Of a stretch of 7,680 bases of DNA, positions 1-7,127 are shown piece by piece. The notes below the pieces were generated by a model, which ran no database searches, was not told the origin of the DNA, and saw only the letters and a program-made list of their open reading frames with translations. The stretch covers positions 1 through 7,680 of the forward strand of contig JALTID010000192.1 in the NCBI GenBank assembly GCA_027004335.1, read 5' to 3'. The stretch comes from JALTID01 sp027004335 [NCBI: bacterium]. GTDB taxonomy: Bacteria > JALSQH01. The number at the start of each line of letters is the position of its first letter. Within the stretch, counting starts at the first letter, position 1. The position numbers and the translations under genes were made by a program.

Positions 1-2195
1 CCTTTGAATTTCTTCTGTTCCTCCAGTCTCCTCTCAGTAACTTTCAGTATTTCTGAAATTGCCCCCAGATGCTTCCTGAAAATTTCAAGGAAGTTTTCTT
101 TATCCAACCAGAGCAATTTGCATGCAGTTTTCGCTTTAACTGTGGCTGTTCTTGGAACATTTTTCAGAAGTGCAATTTCTCCAAAGTATGAACCAGAACC
201 AAGTTCTGCCAGTTTAATTTCTTTATATCCCTCTTCAGTAATTTGCTCGAGAATTACTTCTACTTCTCCTTCCTGAAGAAGATAGAATTTATCTCCAATT
301 TCTCCTTGTTTTATGATTATTGTCCCTGGCCCAACTTCCATTGATTGCATCTTTGAAATAATCTCAAATAGTTCTTTTGAAGAGAAATCAGCAAAAAGGG
401 GCAGTCTCTTGAGAAACTGTGATGTCCTGATGATGAAAGTGATCTTTTCTCCTGTCCCAAATGTTTCCACAAAGTGCTTTTTAAATGTTTCTTTGTCAAG
501 GGAGATTAGTTCTGTATCTGTTTTTGCTCTCACAGTAGCGGTTCTTTTTACATTCTCAATAAGTGCAATTTCTCCAAAGCAATCACCCGGTCCTAATTCT
601 GCCACGATATCTTCCATTCCACTGATACCTTCATAGATAACATTAGCCCATCCTGATTTTATAGTATAAAATTTATCTCCCTTCTCTCCCTGTGTAACAA
701 TATTTCTTCCATTAGGAAATTTCTCAACTTTAAGGTGCTTCGCCACTTCTTTTAATTCCTCTTCACCGAGAGCTACAAAGAGTGGAACCTCTTTGAGTTC
801 AGAAAAAATTTCTGATGAGAATGGAGATATAGATCCTTTCCCAGAGGTTAAAACTCGTACTATCTCTTCTGCAAATTCTACTATGAATTTTATAAAAAGG
901 TAGGCAAGGTATATAGCAAAGATTATTCCTAAAATCACAGGGGTCAAGAGAAGAAGCACGGTAAAAATCTTATATTCTGTTGCTTCAAAAATAAAAATAT
1001 TTCCAAATGTGGGATTTAAATAGTAAATTCTTTCTAATGCATCATAGTAAAAAAGGATATTGAAGAGTTTCCATGAGATATAGATGAGTCCGGCAAGCCA
1101 CAAGAGGCCGTAGAGGCCGGTAAGGGTGTAGATAAGTTCTTCCCTGTAAAAATCTTTTGAAAAGGTGAGTTTTCCCATAAAGAACCGTTTTCTGAAAAAG
1201 GTGGCTGTTCTTTTTCTTAAGGTGGAAAGATTGAATATTTCCTCTGTGAGCTTGATACCAGGGCTTTCTATAAAGGGGTTTATAGCCAGATAAAGAAGAA
1301 ATAGTGAAACAAAAACGGTAATGAGGGATACCTGAGTATATGTATTCCATTCTCCCTCATAGAGGATAAGAAACGGTGCAACAAATGCAATGGGTACAAT
1401 CAATGATGTTATGTAACTGAAAAAATAAAAAATCTTTTCTTTTCTTGATGCCATAAGAGAATCATCATCCAGAATATCGGTGGTAAAAAGTCCATAAGGG
1501 AAATACAGCTTGAAGTTCAGGACACCCCTATTTATGGCTTTTAGACTACTCCCTCTGGTTAAAGCTTCCAGAATAATTGTGGCGATGATAAGAAAGTAAG
1601 TATAGGTGAAACCTGCTCCATAAGAATCATTTATTTGAAAGAGATAATGGGGTGTAGAAGAGATCTGGTGAAAGAAAAGTATGATGCCAGTAGTAGCTAA
1701 TATTAAAACGAGGAAGATTGCGTAGGGGCTGAAAAAATATTTTCCTATGGAATTATAAAATCCCTCAAAGAATCCCTCTGCCCTATAGTATCCTGACTGG
1801 AAAAGTTTTATTCCTTTCAGGAGTGATGCAAAGAGATCCTCTGTGCTCTTCTTATGAGCAGGTTTTGAAATTATCTGCCAGAGCTGATTGGCATTTTCAA
1901 GAAATCCCTTTTCTGCTAATTTTATTATCAGATTCTTAATCCGTGTAGTGGCAAGTTGACGGGTCTTTTCAAAGTAGAGAGTCACTAAAGATTCAAAATT
2001 CTCTCTCCCATTCATTTTTTCAAAGATATAAAACTCATCGGAATCAAGAACAAGGTAACGGAGCTGCCTTGGATTTTTTATATTGTAAAATTCCCCATCA
2101 GTTTTTATCACCCTAACGGTGATATAATCACTGATGACTTTGGGACGGAATTTTGAAAATTCCTTAACATCCCTTCCCACCCTTTGAGACTTCAT
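1..2195 (-). CDS. Membrane protein: PqqD/RRE-like domain, degenerate M50 peptidase domain, two cNMP-binding domains (partial, C-terminus off the window)
   Basis: Frame stays open from ATG 2195 to base 1 (731 residues seen, no stop). An in-frame TAA about 30 bases upstream and AAAGGGGG five bases before the ATG fix the start. Residues ~17-101 resemble the PqqD/RRE winged-helix fold found at the head of many M50 peptidases (LDSDEFYIFEKMNG, ending LAEKGFLE). Residues ~155-440 hold six hydrophobic segments (about 158-177, 196-212, 255-278, 289-305, 354-374, 413-436) and align with M50 landmarks. However, HExxH reads LEALT (209-213), and the NPxxxxDGY motif reads NPFIESPGIK (306-315), so both His and the Asp are gone. 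Residues ~464-585 and ~593-715 are cyclic-nucleotide-binding domains with FGEIALIEN...KRTATV (540-555) and FGEIALLKNVPRTATV (671-686), each keeping the ligand Glu and Arg. Probably an inner-membrane, catalytically dead sensor or scaffold for cAMP or a related ligand. Last gene seen of the leftward operon. Domain calls are by eye; the CNB domains are certain and the M50 homology is strong. Confidence 0.85.
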   Translation of the reverse strand, partial: MKSQRVGRDVKEFSKFRPKVISDYITVRVIKTDGEFYNIKNPRQLRYLVLDSDEFYIFEKMNGRENFESLVTLYFEKTRQLATTRIKNLIIKLAEKGFLENANQLWQIISKPAHKKSTEDLFASLLKGIKLFQSGYYRAEGFFEGFYNSIGKYFFSPYAIFLVLILATTGIILFFHQISSTPHYLFQINDSYGAGFTYTYFLIIATIILEALTRGSSLKAINRGVLNFKLYFPYGLFTTDILDDDSLMASRKEKIFYFFSYITSLIVPIAFVAPFLILYEGEWNTYTQVSLITVFVSLFLLYLAINPFIESPGIKLTEEIFNLSTLRKRTATFFRKRFFMGKLTFSKDFYREELIYTLTGLYGLLWLAGLIYISWKLFNILFYYDALERIYYLNPTFGNIFIFEATEYKIFTVLLLLTPVILGIIFAIYLAYLFIKFIVEFAEEIVRVLTSGKGSISPFSSEIFSELKEVPLFVALGEEELKEVAKHLKVEKFPNGRNIVTQGEKGDKFYTIKSGWANVIYEGISGMEDIVAELGPGDCFGEIALIENVKRTATVRAKTDTELISLDKETFKKHFVETFGTGEKITFIIRTSQFLKRLPLFADFSSKELFEIISKMQSMEVGPGTIIIKQGEIGDKFYLLQEGEVEVILEQITEEGYKEIKLAELGSGSYFGEIALLKNVPRTATVKAKTACKLLWLDKENFLEIFRKHLGAISEILKVTERRLEEQKKFK

Positions 2196-2200
2196 CTTGG

Positions 2201-2208
2201 CCCCCTTT
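2201..2208 (-). promoter_or_regulatory. Ribosome binding site of the cNMP-binding membrane protein
   Basis: On the minus strand AAAGGGGG lies five bases before ATG 2195 and supports that start. It sits in the 38-base gap after the glycosyltransferase stop, which has no terminator hairpin, so the two genes are probably cotranscribed. Confidence 0.55.
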
Positions 2209-2233
2209 AAAAGAGTTTCTCCTTATCTTATCA

Positions 2234-3235
2234 TTATATTTTGTTAAGGTCAATTTTTGTACGGAAACCATCTATTATTCCTCTTAATATGAAGATAATA
2301 TTTTTAATTTTGAATGTCATAACTCCTCTGAAAAATTGGTAAAGTGCAACTGTAAAGATGAAAATAGGGTTAAAATGCTTTCTAATCAAGATCGTATTGC
2401 TACGAGAAAAATTGTAAAAGTAGGTAACGCTTTTTCTTTTTATGCTCTTGCTTTCTTTGTGGTAGATGTGACTTTTTAATGCAACGGCTATCCTCCAATT
2501 CTGTTTTATAGCTCTTAATTGCCAATCCACCTCGTCCCCGTAGAGGAAGAAAGTCTCATCCATCAGCCCTATTTCAGTTATTGTCTCTTTTTTTATTAAA
2601 ATTGAAGCCCCCATTATGTAATTAATTTTTTTTATAATTTTTTTTTCGTCAAGGTTTTTAAATTTTCCCCCTGTGATTTTTTCTCCTTTCATGAAGAGAA
2701 TTGCTCCACCTAAAAAGGGAAGAAATCTCCCACCTCCCACAGCCTGTATTATTTCGGGATCCCGATGATAGAGCAAGACAGAGCCAATGAATCCATAATT
2801 TTTGTTTGTTTCTGCCACCTTCAGCATCTCTGCCATAGCACCAGCTTCCATTATTGTATCATTATTCAAAATCCAGATGTACTCAATAGATGAATCCCTG
2901 AGTGCCAGCATTATACCTCTGTTATTTCCTCCTGCGTAACCAAAATTTTTGCTGTTCCGCAATATAGTAATTCCTGAAGGTAGGGAGGGTAACTCTATCT
3001 CAGCAGGCATTTCTCCTTCCATGATAATTGAGTAACTTATCTTTTCCTTTTTTATTGAAAGGATCAATCTTTCAAGTTCTTCTTTTTCTGAAGCATTATC
3101 AATGATTATTAAGGAAGTTTGTTGGGGAAGAGAACAATTTTTGAGAATACTTCTGATACAATCCAGTGTATCCTCTGTATTGTTCCATGTGAGCACAAGG
3201 ATAGCAGTTTTCACTTTTGATCCAGTTTGTTCCAT
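2234..3235 (-). CDS. Family 2 glycosyltransferase (rhamnosyltransferase-like, GT-A fold)
   Basis: Transfers a sugar from a nucleotide-sugar donor, probably on the cytoplasmic face during polysaccharide or glycan assembly; the exact sugar cannot be read. Numbering from ATG 3235: the first GT-A strand is KTAILVLTWNN (9-19), then IIIDNAS (43-49), NFGYAGGNNRG (97-107), the metal/nucleotide motif LNNDT (123-127) and the acceptor-side GDEVDW (233-238). These are typical of the dTDP-Rha:glycan transferase branch. The C-terminus (about 291-308) is hydrophobic and basic, suggesting membrane association. Length (333) is normal. Start uncertain: ATG 3235 overlaps the upstream hydrolase by 25 bases with no clear Shine-Dalgarno. 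GTG 3214 gives a 4-base GTGA overlap with the hydrolase stop, has GGA six bases upstream, and places the first strand at the very N-terminus as is usual. The overlap implies translational coupling with the hydrolase gene. Confidence 0.93.
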   Translation of the reverse strand: MEQTGSKVKTAILVLTWNNTEDTLDCIRSILKNCSLPQQTSLIIIDNASEKEELERLILSIKKEKISYSIIMEGEMPAEIELPSLPSGITILRNSKNFGYAGGNNRGIMLALRDSSIEYIWILNNDTIMEAGAMAEMLKVAETNKNYGFIGSVLLYHRDPEIIQAVGGGRFLPFLGGAILFMKGEKITGGKFKNLDEKKIIKKINYIMGASILIKKETITEIGLMDETFFLYGDEVDWQLRAIKQNWRIAVALKSHIYHKESKSIKRKSVTYFYNFSRSNTILIRKHFNPIFIFTVALYQFFRGVMTFKIKNIIFILRGIIDGFRTKIDLNKI

Positions 3236-4566
3236 ATAAGGTAAAGCGGAGATGGAGAAATGCAGGCTGTTGTTTTTTTATTGCCATAAATATCAAGCAC
3301 TTCGTCAGGAGATTTTCCTATAAAATGTAGCTTATTCTTTCCCGCTAATTGCCATACCACACATATCTCTTCTGTCGAAGATGTAAATTTCAGCGAATAC
3401 TGCCCTGCAGGATCAAATTTAACCCTGTTACATTCCCCCGATGTCCATTTTCCCCCCAGGATTTTGACTACTGTTTTATATGCAAACCATCCTGGTTTTG
3501 CAAGTGATTCATAGTCGGTTGTGGAATATGGATAATTAAAAAGTCCAAATTTTGCTTCTGGTGGTACCAGAGCTTTTGAAAGGTCTCCGTCCCAGAAAGT
3601 GAAATACAGATACATGCTTGCACCTGTGGCATAGGCTAAGACGAAGCTTCTTACCAGGTAGTTTGCCTGATCCGTAAGAGAGAGAGAATAAATTGTGGGC
3701 CAGCCTACTTCTGTGATCCAGAGGGGTTTGGTATATCCGTTAATTTTGAGTATGTTCAACATGTTGTAATTCATGTCATATATTGGAGTTTCAAGAAACT
3801 GATCGCTCTCAGGGGCTGCAAGTGGTGGATAGAAGGGATAGGGGTGGTATGCCATAACATCAAAGTAGTTACCAAGATCAGGATGGTATTCAAAGCTTTT
3901 TTCAAGGTAGAGGGGCGCTCCTTCAATAACTTCCTGATGGTAAAAGAGTCCAGCGTAGGAAACGGTACATTCAGGACATACTTTTTTGACTCTGGTGTAG
4001 GCAACTTTCAACAGATCTCCATATTTTTCAGGATCACCTGTGAGAGAACTTTTCCAGAATCTATAGCCTCCATTGGGCTCGTTCCACACTTCCCACATTT
4101 TGATCCTGCCTTTGAAGTGGGAAACAGTCATTGTTACATAATTTCCAAAATCTTCTAAGTTATCTGGAGGAAAGAAATTCGCATCGTAACTGTGAAACTC
4201 TCTCCCCTCCTCTGAAGCCCACCAATTCCCATATGCAAGGATCCCAAGGAATTTTAGACGATGGGAGAGGGCAAGATTAACAACCTGATCATATTTTGAG
4301 AAATCAAAATTTCCGGGAGTCTTTTCAATATCTCTCCAGGTTATTTCTCTTCTTACTATCTGGAGCCCCGCTTCTTCCATTTTTTTAAATTGAAACTCTG
4401 GATCTGCCCTCCAGAAGCCAGCTATTCCATAATTGGTAACTTGGATGGGGTACACTAATTTCCCTGCAAGGGGGTCGTAGGAAAATTCGGGTATTTTTGC
4501 TTCCCTGTTGCTGGAGCAACTTGCCACAAAAAAAATAATAATTAACAATCCAAATATCTTTTTCAT
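3211..4566 (-). CDS. Lipoprotein glycoside hydrolase, clan GH-A (GH39/GH5-like)
   Basis: A predicted secreted, lipid-anchored retaining glycosidase. Residues 1-17 are a lipoprotein signal (MKK, hydrophobic core, lipobox VAS-C17), followed by Ser-Ser, which in diderms fits outer-membrane sorting. The (beta/alpha)8 domain spans roughly 40-375. The acid/base motif is WEVWNEPN (E163) and the nucleophile motif is WITEVGWP (E286). These are the two clan GH-A glutamates, 123 residues apart. HPYPFYPP (241-248) and YFTFWDGD are typical barrel loops. A short beta-type C-terminal region (about 380-451) follows. Family GH39 includes PslG, an exopolysaccharide-pathway hydrolase of Pseudomonas, so trimming or turnover of a polysaccharide made with the coupled glycosyltransferase is plausible but inferred. 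No Shine-Dalgarno precedes the ATG; see the promoter entry. Substrate and exact GH family are unresolved. Confidence 0.9.
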   Translation of the reverse strand: MKKIFGLLIIIFFVASCSSNREAKIPEFSYDPLAGKLVYPIQVTNYGIAGFWRADPEFQFKKMEEAGLQIVRREITWRDIEKTPGNFDFSKYDQVVNLALSHRLKFLGILAYGNWWASEEGREFHSYDANFFPPDNLEDFGNYVTMTVSHFKGRIKMWEVWNEPNGGYRFWKSSLTGDPEKYGDLLKVAYTRVKKVCPECTVSYAGLFYHQEVIEGAPLYLEKSFEYHPDLGNYFDVMAYHPYPFYPPLAAPESDQFLETPIYDMNYNMLNILKINGYTKPLWITEVGWPTIYSLSLTDQANYLVRSFVLAYATGASMYLYFTFWDGDLSKALVPPEAKFGLFNYPYSTTDYESLAKPGWFAYKTVVKILGGKWTSGECNRVKFDPAGQYSLKFTSSTEEICVVWQLAGKNKLHFIGKSPDEVLDIYGNKKTTACISPSPLYLIWNKLDQK

Positions 4567-4574
4567 GCTAAAAA

Positions 4575-4603
4575 ATATTATGATATTATGAAAAAAATGA
4601 CAA
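4575..4603 (-). promoter_or_regulatory. Candidate promoter of the hydrolase-glycosyltransferase-sensor operon
   Basis: On the minus strand TTGTCA (4603-4598) and TAATAT (4580-4575) are 17 bases apart. Transcription would begin near 4569-4568, two or three bases before the hydrolase ATG at 4566, giving an almost leaderless mRNA. This agrees with the absence of a Shine-Dalgarno sequence. A shifted alternative uses CATAAT (4590-4585). The element covers the divergent Mut7-C start codon, and the same stretch holds a tandem repeat of ATATTATG (4575-4582, 4583-4590). AT-rich sequence makes chance matches likely. Confidence 0.35.
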
Positions 4604-5091
4604 GGGAACAGAAGAAAAATATTAAAAAAAAATTTGTGGCGGATCGGAACCTGGGCAAATTATGCAGGCTCCTGAGGATGATGGGACTTGATTGTGTTTT
4701 TGCAAGAACCTCGGTACCTTCTGAACTTATTGAAATAGCCAAGGAGGAAAACAGAGTTATTCTTACAAGAAAGAAGAATATCACCTCATTAAGGTATGCT
4801 GATTTTTTAATCATCCAGGATGAAATGCCGTTTAATCAGGCAATTGAAGTAGTTAAGGCCTATGATATTGATCCCCTTGAAAATGCTTTTACAAGATGTA
4901 TTGAGTGTAATGTCCCTCTGATAGGGGTAAAAAAAGAGGATGTCAGAGGAAAAGTTCCCTCTTACATTTTTAAGACAAGAGATGAATTTTTTATGTGTCC
5001 TTCCTGCGGCAGAATCTATTGGAGGGGAACCCACAAGGACAATATGAGAGAAATACTTGAAGAGATAAAAAAGGGGTCTCAGGACCCCTGA
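4588..5091 (+). CDS. Mut7-C family protein (PIN-like RNase domain plus zinc ribbon)
   Basis: A 167-residue protein of the Mut7-C family (COG1656), named after the C-terminal domain of the animal exonuclease Mut-7 and predicted to be an RNase. The PIN-like half opens with FVADRNLGKLCRLLRMMGLD (16-35) and includes ELIEIAKEENRVILTRKKN (46-64). The zinc ribbon has CIEC (104-107) and CPSC (137-140), followed by the family signature GRIYWRGTH (141-149). Odd point: the family usually has LTRD where this protein has LTRKK (Lys62), so one of the presumed active-site acids is absent, while D19 and the Glu residues remain. The N-terminal 15 residues are a Lys-rich extension. ATG 4597 is an alternative start, and neither has a good Shine-Dalgarno. 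The gene is divergent from the hydrolase (21 bases between starts) and overlaps the 3' end of cstA by 13 bases, so it stands alone. Cellular role unknown. Confidence 0.88.
   Translation: MKKMTREQKKNIKKKFVADRNLGKLCRLLRMMGLDCVFARTSVPSELIEIAKEENRVILTRKKNITSLRYADFLIIQDEMPFNQAIEVVKAYDIDPLENAFTRCIECNVPLIGVKKEDVRGKVPSYIFKTRDEFFMCPSCGRIYWRGTHKDNMREILEEIKKGSQDP
5067..5089 (-). terminator. Intrinsic terminator of cstA, nested in the Mut7-C coding sequence
   Basis: On the minus strand AGGGGTC and GACCCCT form a 7-bp stem (5089-5083 with 5078-5072) around the 4-base loop CTGA. TTTTT follows at once (5071-5067). The cstA stop codon TGA (5081-5079) lies in the loop. The whole structure is inside the last codons of the convergent Mut7-C gene. 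On the plus strand the same hairpin lacks an adjacent T run (TTTTT comes about 10 bases later), so it should act mainly for cstA. Confidence 0.75.
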
Positions 5092-6773
5092 ACTTCATGC
5101 TTTTTAAAGAGACCCACAAATACATTCCTTGCTTCCCAGAAGATGAAGAAAGCCAGCAGAAATAGGACCGCAGCAGTTATAGCAATAGTAATATTAGGCT
5201 TGATCCAGACAAATTTATAAAACTGGAATGCCAGAGCTCCCATTGTTGTGAGTAACATGAGAATTGCTGGAATAACAGTATATGCAAAAGGTTTTCTTAC
5301 TCCGAGGAAGTAGGCACTTACAACTGTGAGTGTTAAAGCTGCCACTAACTGGTTGGATGCGCCGAAAACAGGCCAGATGGTTTTCCAGCTGCCTGAAGCG
5401 CCGAAGTACCATGCAAAAGCTATTGTGATTATTGTAGCTATCCATCTATTAGCAACAAGGGGAATGGAATCCCTAGTTAATTCCTGTAGAATGAATCTAG
5501 CCAGTCTTGTAGCAGTATCAAGTGTTGTTATAACAAATCCATTGAGCATCAGCATCCCTACATAAATGCCAATTTTTGTATTTAATCCAGGTATCTCTTT
5601 TACTAACTGGCCGAATCCTGTGGCGAAAGTTGTGATTGGTCCACCACCTTTAGCTTTTGTCATGAGGAACTGGTATCCGATTCCTCCTCCTGTACCGGTG
5701 GGATCCCATTTGAGAGCGGCAGCACCAATTACTATGACAAGAGTAGCAAGGGTTGCCTCCATTATCATTGCACCATAACCTATAACTTTTCCGTGGCTTT
5801 CCTTATCCAACTGCTTGGATGTAGTGCCTCCTGCAACAAGAGAGTGGAAACCTGAAATTGCACCACATGCAATTATCACAAAGAGCATTGGCCAGAGAGG
5901 TCCCACCTTGGTAGAAAAATGAGTGAATGCAGGGGCATTTATGATGGGATGGGCAAAAATTAATCCTAAATATCCCAGGCCCATCCCCAGAAATAGCAGC
6001 CACATACTCAGGTAATCCCGGGGCTGCAAAAGCAGCCATACAGGTAGGACTGATGCAAAAAGTGCGTATATCATTAATATCCCGAACCATGTCATAGAAG
6101 CACTGGATGTAAAAATTGTGAAATTGACCGTCCTTGGTAATGGAAGAGGATAAAGATCTCCCAGATAAAGGAAGAAAGCTATTAGTAGGAGTGCTATAAC
6201 TGTACCGAGCCAGATGGGTGTACCTGCCCTGTATACAAGCCATCCGAAAAAAACTGCGATAAAAATTAACATAAAAGTGGGCAAGACAATGGAAGGCTGA
6301 GCAATAAAGGTTTTTGCTGTGACAACACCGAAGACTGCCACTACAAGAACAAGGGTGATCCAGATGAAAATAGCAAATATTATTCTTGCCCGGTGACTGA
6401 CTACTTCCTCTGCTACATCTGCCATAGAATTGCCTTTGTTTCTTACTGAAACCATGAGAGATGTAAAATCGTGTACTGCTCCCATGAAAACAGCTCCCAA
6501 TGCTACCCAGAGACTTGCTGCAAGCCATCCAAAGTAGAGAACTGCAATAATAGGCCCAACAATAGGTCCTGCTCCTGCAATTGAGGAAAAGTGGTGTCCG
6601 AAGAGGATAGGGGTTTTCGCCGGGGAGTAATCCACCCCATCGTTGTATTTCACAGCGGGGGTGGATTTGCTGTCATCGGGTTGAATGAGTTTCTTTTCTA
6701 TGATTTTTCCGTAGATAAAGTAACCTCCCCACAACCAGACAAGCATAATAATCGCCCAGATAAGGCCATTCAT
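5079..6773 (-). CDS. cstA: Carbon starvation protein CstA (peptide/pyruvate transporter)
   Basis: An inner-membrane transporter of the CstA family (TC 2.A.114). Relatives take up peptides or, as shown for E. coli CstA and BtsT, pyruvate. The sequence is almost wholly hydrophobic, with many transmembrane helices. Family landmarks are FGHHFSSIAGAGPIVGPI (58-75), GAVHDF (98-103), LQPRDYL (249-255), CGAISGFHSLVAGGTTSKQ (303-321), LDTATRLARFILQE (418-431) and WPVFGASNQLVAALTL (467-482). At 564 residues it belongs to the shorter CstA form; E. coli CstA is about 700. The start is firm: GGAGGT lies six bases upstream, within AAAAGGGAGGT. It follows the 112-residue gene by 15 bases and probably shares its transcript. 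It ends in an intrinsic terminator. No CRP-like operator or YbdD-like small gene is seen beside it. Whether this copy moves peptides, pyruvate or another substrate cannot be told. Confidence 0.97.
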   Translation of the reverse strand: MNGLIWAIIMLVWLWGGYFIYGKIIEKKLIQPDDSKSTPAVKYNDGVDYSPAKTPILFGHHFSSIAGAGPIVGPIIAVLYFGWLAASLWVALGAVFMGAVHDFTSLMVSVRNKGNSMADVAEEVVSHRARIIFAIFIWITLVLVVAVFGVVTAKTFIAQPSIVLPTFMLIFIAVFFGWLVYRAGTPIWLGTVIALLLIAFFLYLGDLYPLPLPRTVNFTIFTSSASMTWFGILMIYALFASVLPVWLLLQPRDYLSMWLLFLGMGLGYLGLIFAHPIINAPAFTHFSTKVGPLWPMLFVIIACGAISGFHSLVAGGTTSKQLDKESHGKVIGYGAMIMEATLATLVIVIGAAALKWDPTGTGGGIGYQFLMTKAKGGGPITTFATGFGQLVKEIPGLNTKIGIYVGMLMLNGFVITTLDTATRLARFILQELTRDSIPLVANRWIATIITIAFAWYFGASGSWKTIWPVFGASNQLVAALTLTVVSAYFLGVRKPFAYTVIPAILMLLTTMGALAFQFYKFVWIKPNITIAITAAVLFLLAFFIFWEARNVFVGLFKKHEVQGS

Positions 6774-6779
6774 TTTATT

Positions 6780-6790
6780 ACCTCCCTTTT
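6780..6790 (-). promoter_or_regulatory. Strong Shine-Dalgarno of cstA
   Basis: AAAAGGGAGGT on the minus strand ends six bases before ATG 6773. It overlaps the TAA stop (6791-6789) of the upstream 112-residue gene, so ribosomes finishing that gene reach the cstA start directly. It is much stronger than the sites of the other genes here. Confidence 0.8.
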
Positions 6791-7127
6791 AACATGCGTC
6801 GTACTGATAGGGTCGCTCTCCAAATTCATCAAGATTGATCACCTTTACTTTTTTCTCCTCAAATTGCTTTCTTAGCTTGCTTACTGCTTTAAAAATTTTT
6901 TCAGTGGTTTTAAACTCTACTATATCCTTCCAGGGAATATCTTCAAGAAATTCTTTTACTCCAGCAGTTGGTTCTTCTCTAGATACAAAAATTATTTTTT
7001 TTGAGGAAGTGTTCTTAAGAAATTTATCAAGCCCTTTAATGTCCACTACTCCTATCGCTTCTCTGTAAGCGATAATGAGGTCAAAGAATGGTTTCTCATC
7101 TTTCACAAAAATCTTAAAGAGCTTCAT
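6789..7127 (-). CDS. Hypothetical 112-residue soluble protein, first gene of the cstA operon
   Basis: I do not recognise this protein. It is soluble, without signal peptide or membrane helix. It alternates short hydrophobic strands (FDLIIAYREAIGVVDI 15-30, KKIIFVSRE 43-51, KVKVINLDEF 93-102) with charged helices (KIFKAVSKLRKQFEEKK 77-93). This suggests a small alpha/beta fold of the Rossmann or receiver size class, but no phospho-acceptor or nucleotide motif is evident. It ends in an aromatic tail with a terminal Cys (PYQYDAC). The ATG at 7127 is set by an in-frame stop 33 bases upstream; no clear Shine-Dalgarno is present. It lies 15 bases before cstA on the same strand, so a role linked to the transporter or its regulation is likely. 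That is inference from position only. Coding is supported by sustained amino-acid composition and operon fit. Confidence 0.72.
   Translation of the reverse strand: MKLFKIFVKDEKPFFDLIIAYREAIGVVDIKGLDKFLKNTSSKKIIFVSREEPTAGVKEFLEDIPWKDIVEFKTTEKIFKAVSKLRKQFEEKKVKVINLDEFGERPYQYDAC

Noticed and set aside
4-636. Plus-strand open frames of 90 and 107 codons opposite the CNB domains
   Set aside because: They are antisense to a clear tandem cyclic-nucleotide-binding coding frame, have no family motif, and their serine-rich composition is that of reverse-frame shadow.
4521-4548. TTGCCA with TAACAA as a plus-strand promoter for the Mut7-C gene
   Set aside because: Poor -10, 16-base spacing, and the site lies in AT-rich signal-peptide coding sequence where such matches are expected by chance.
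5803-6528. A 241-codon minus-strand frame inside cstA
   Set aside because: It lies in another frame of the same strand over strongly conserved CstA motifs; its Ser/Cys/His-rich sequence matches no family.
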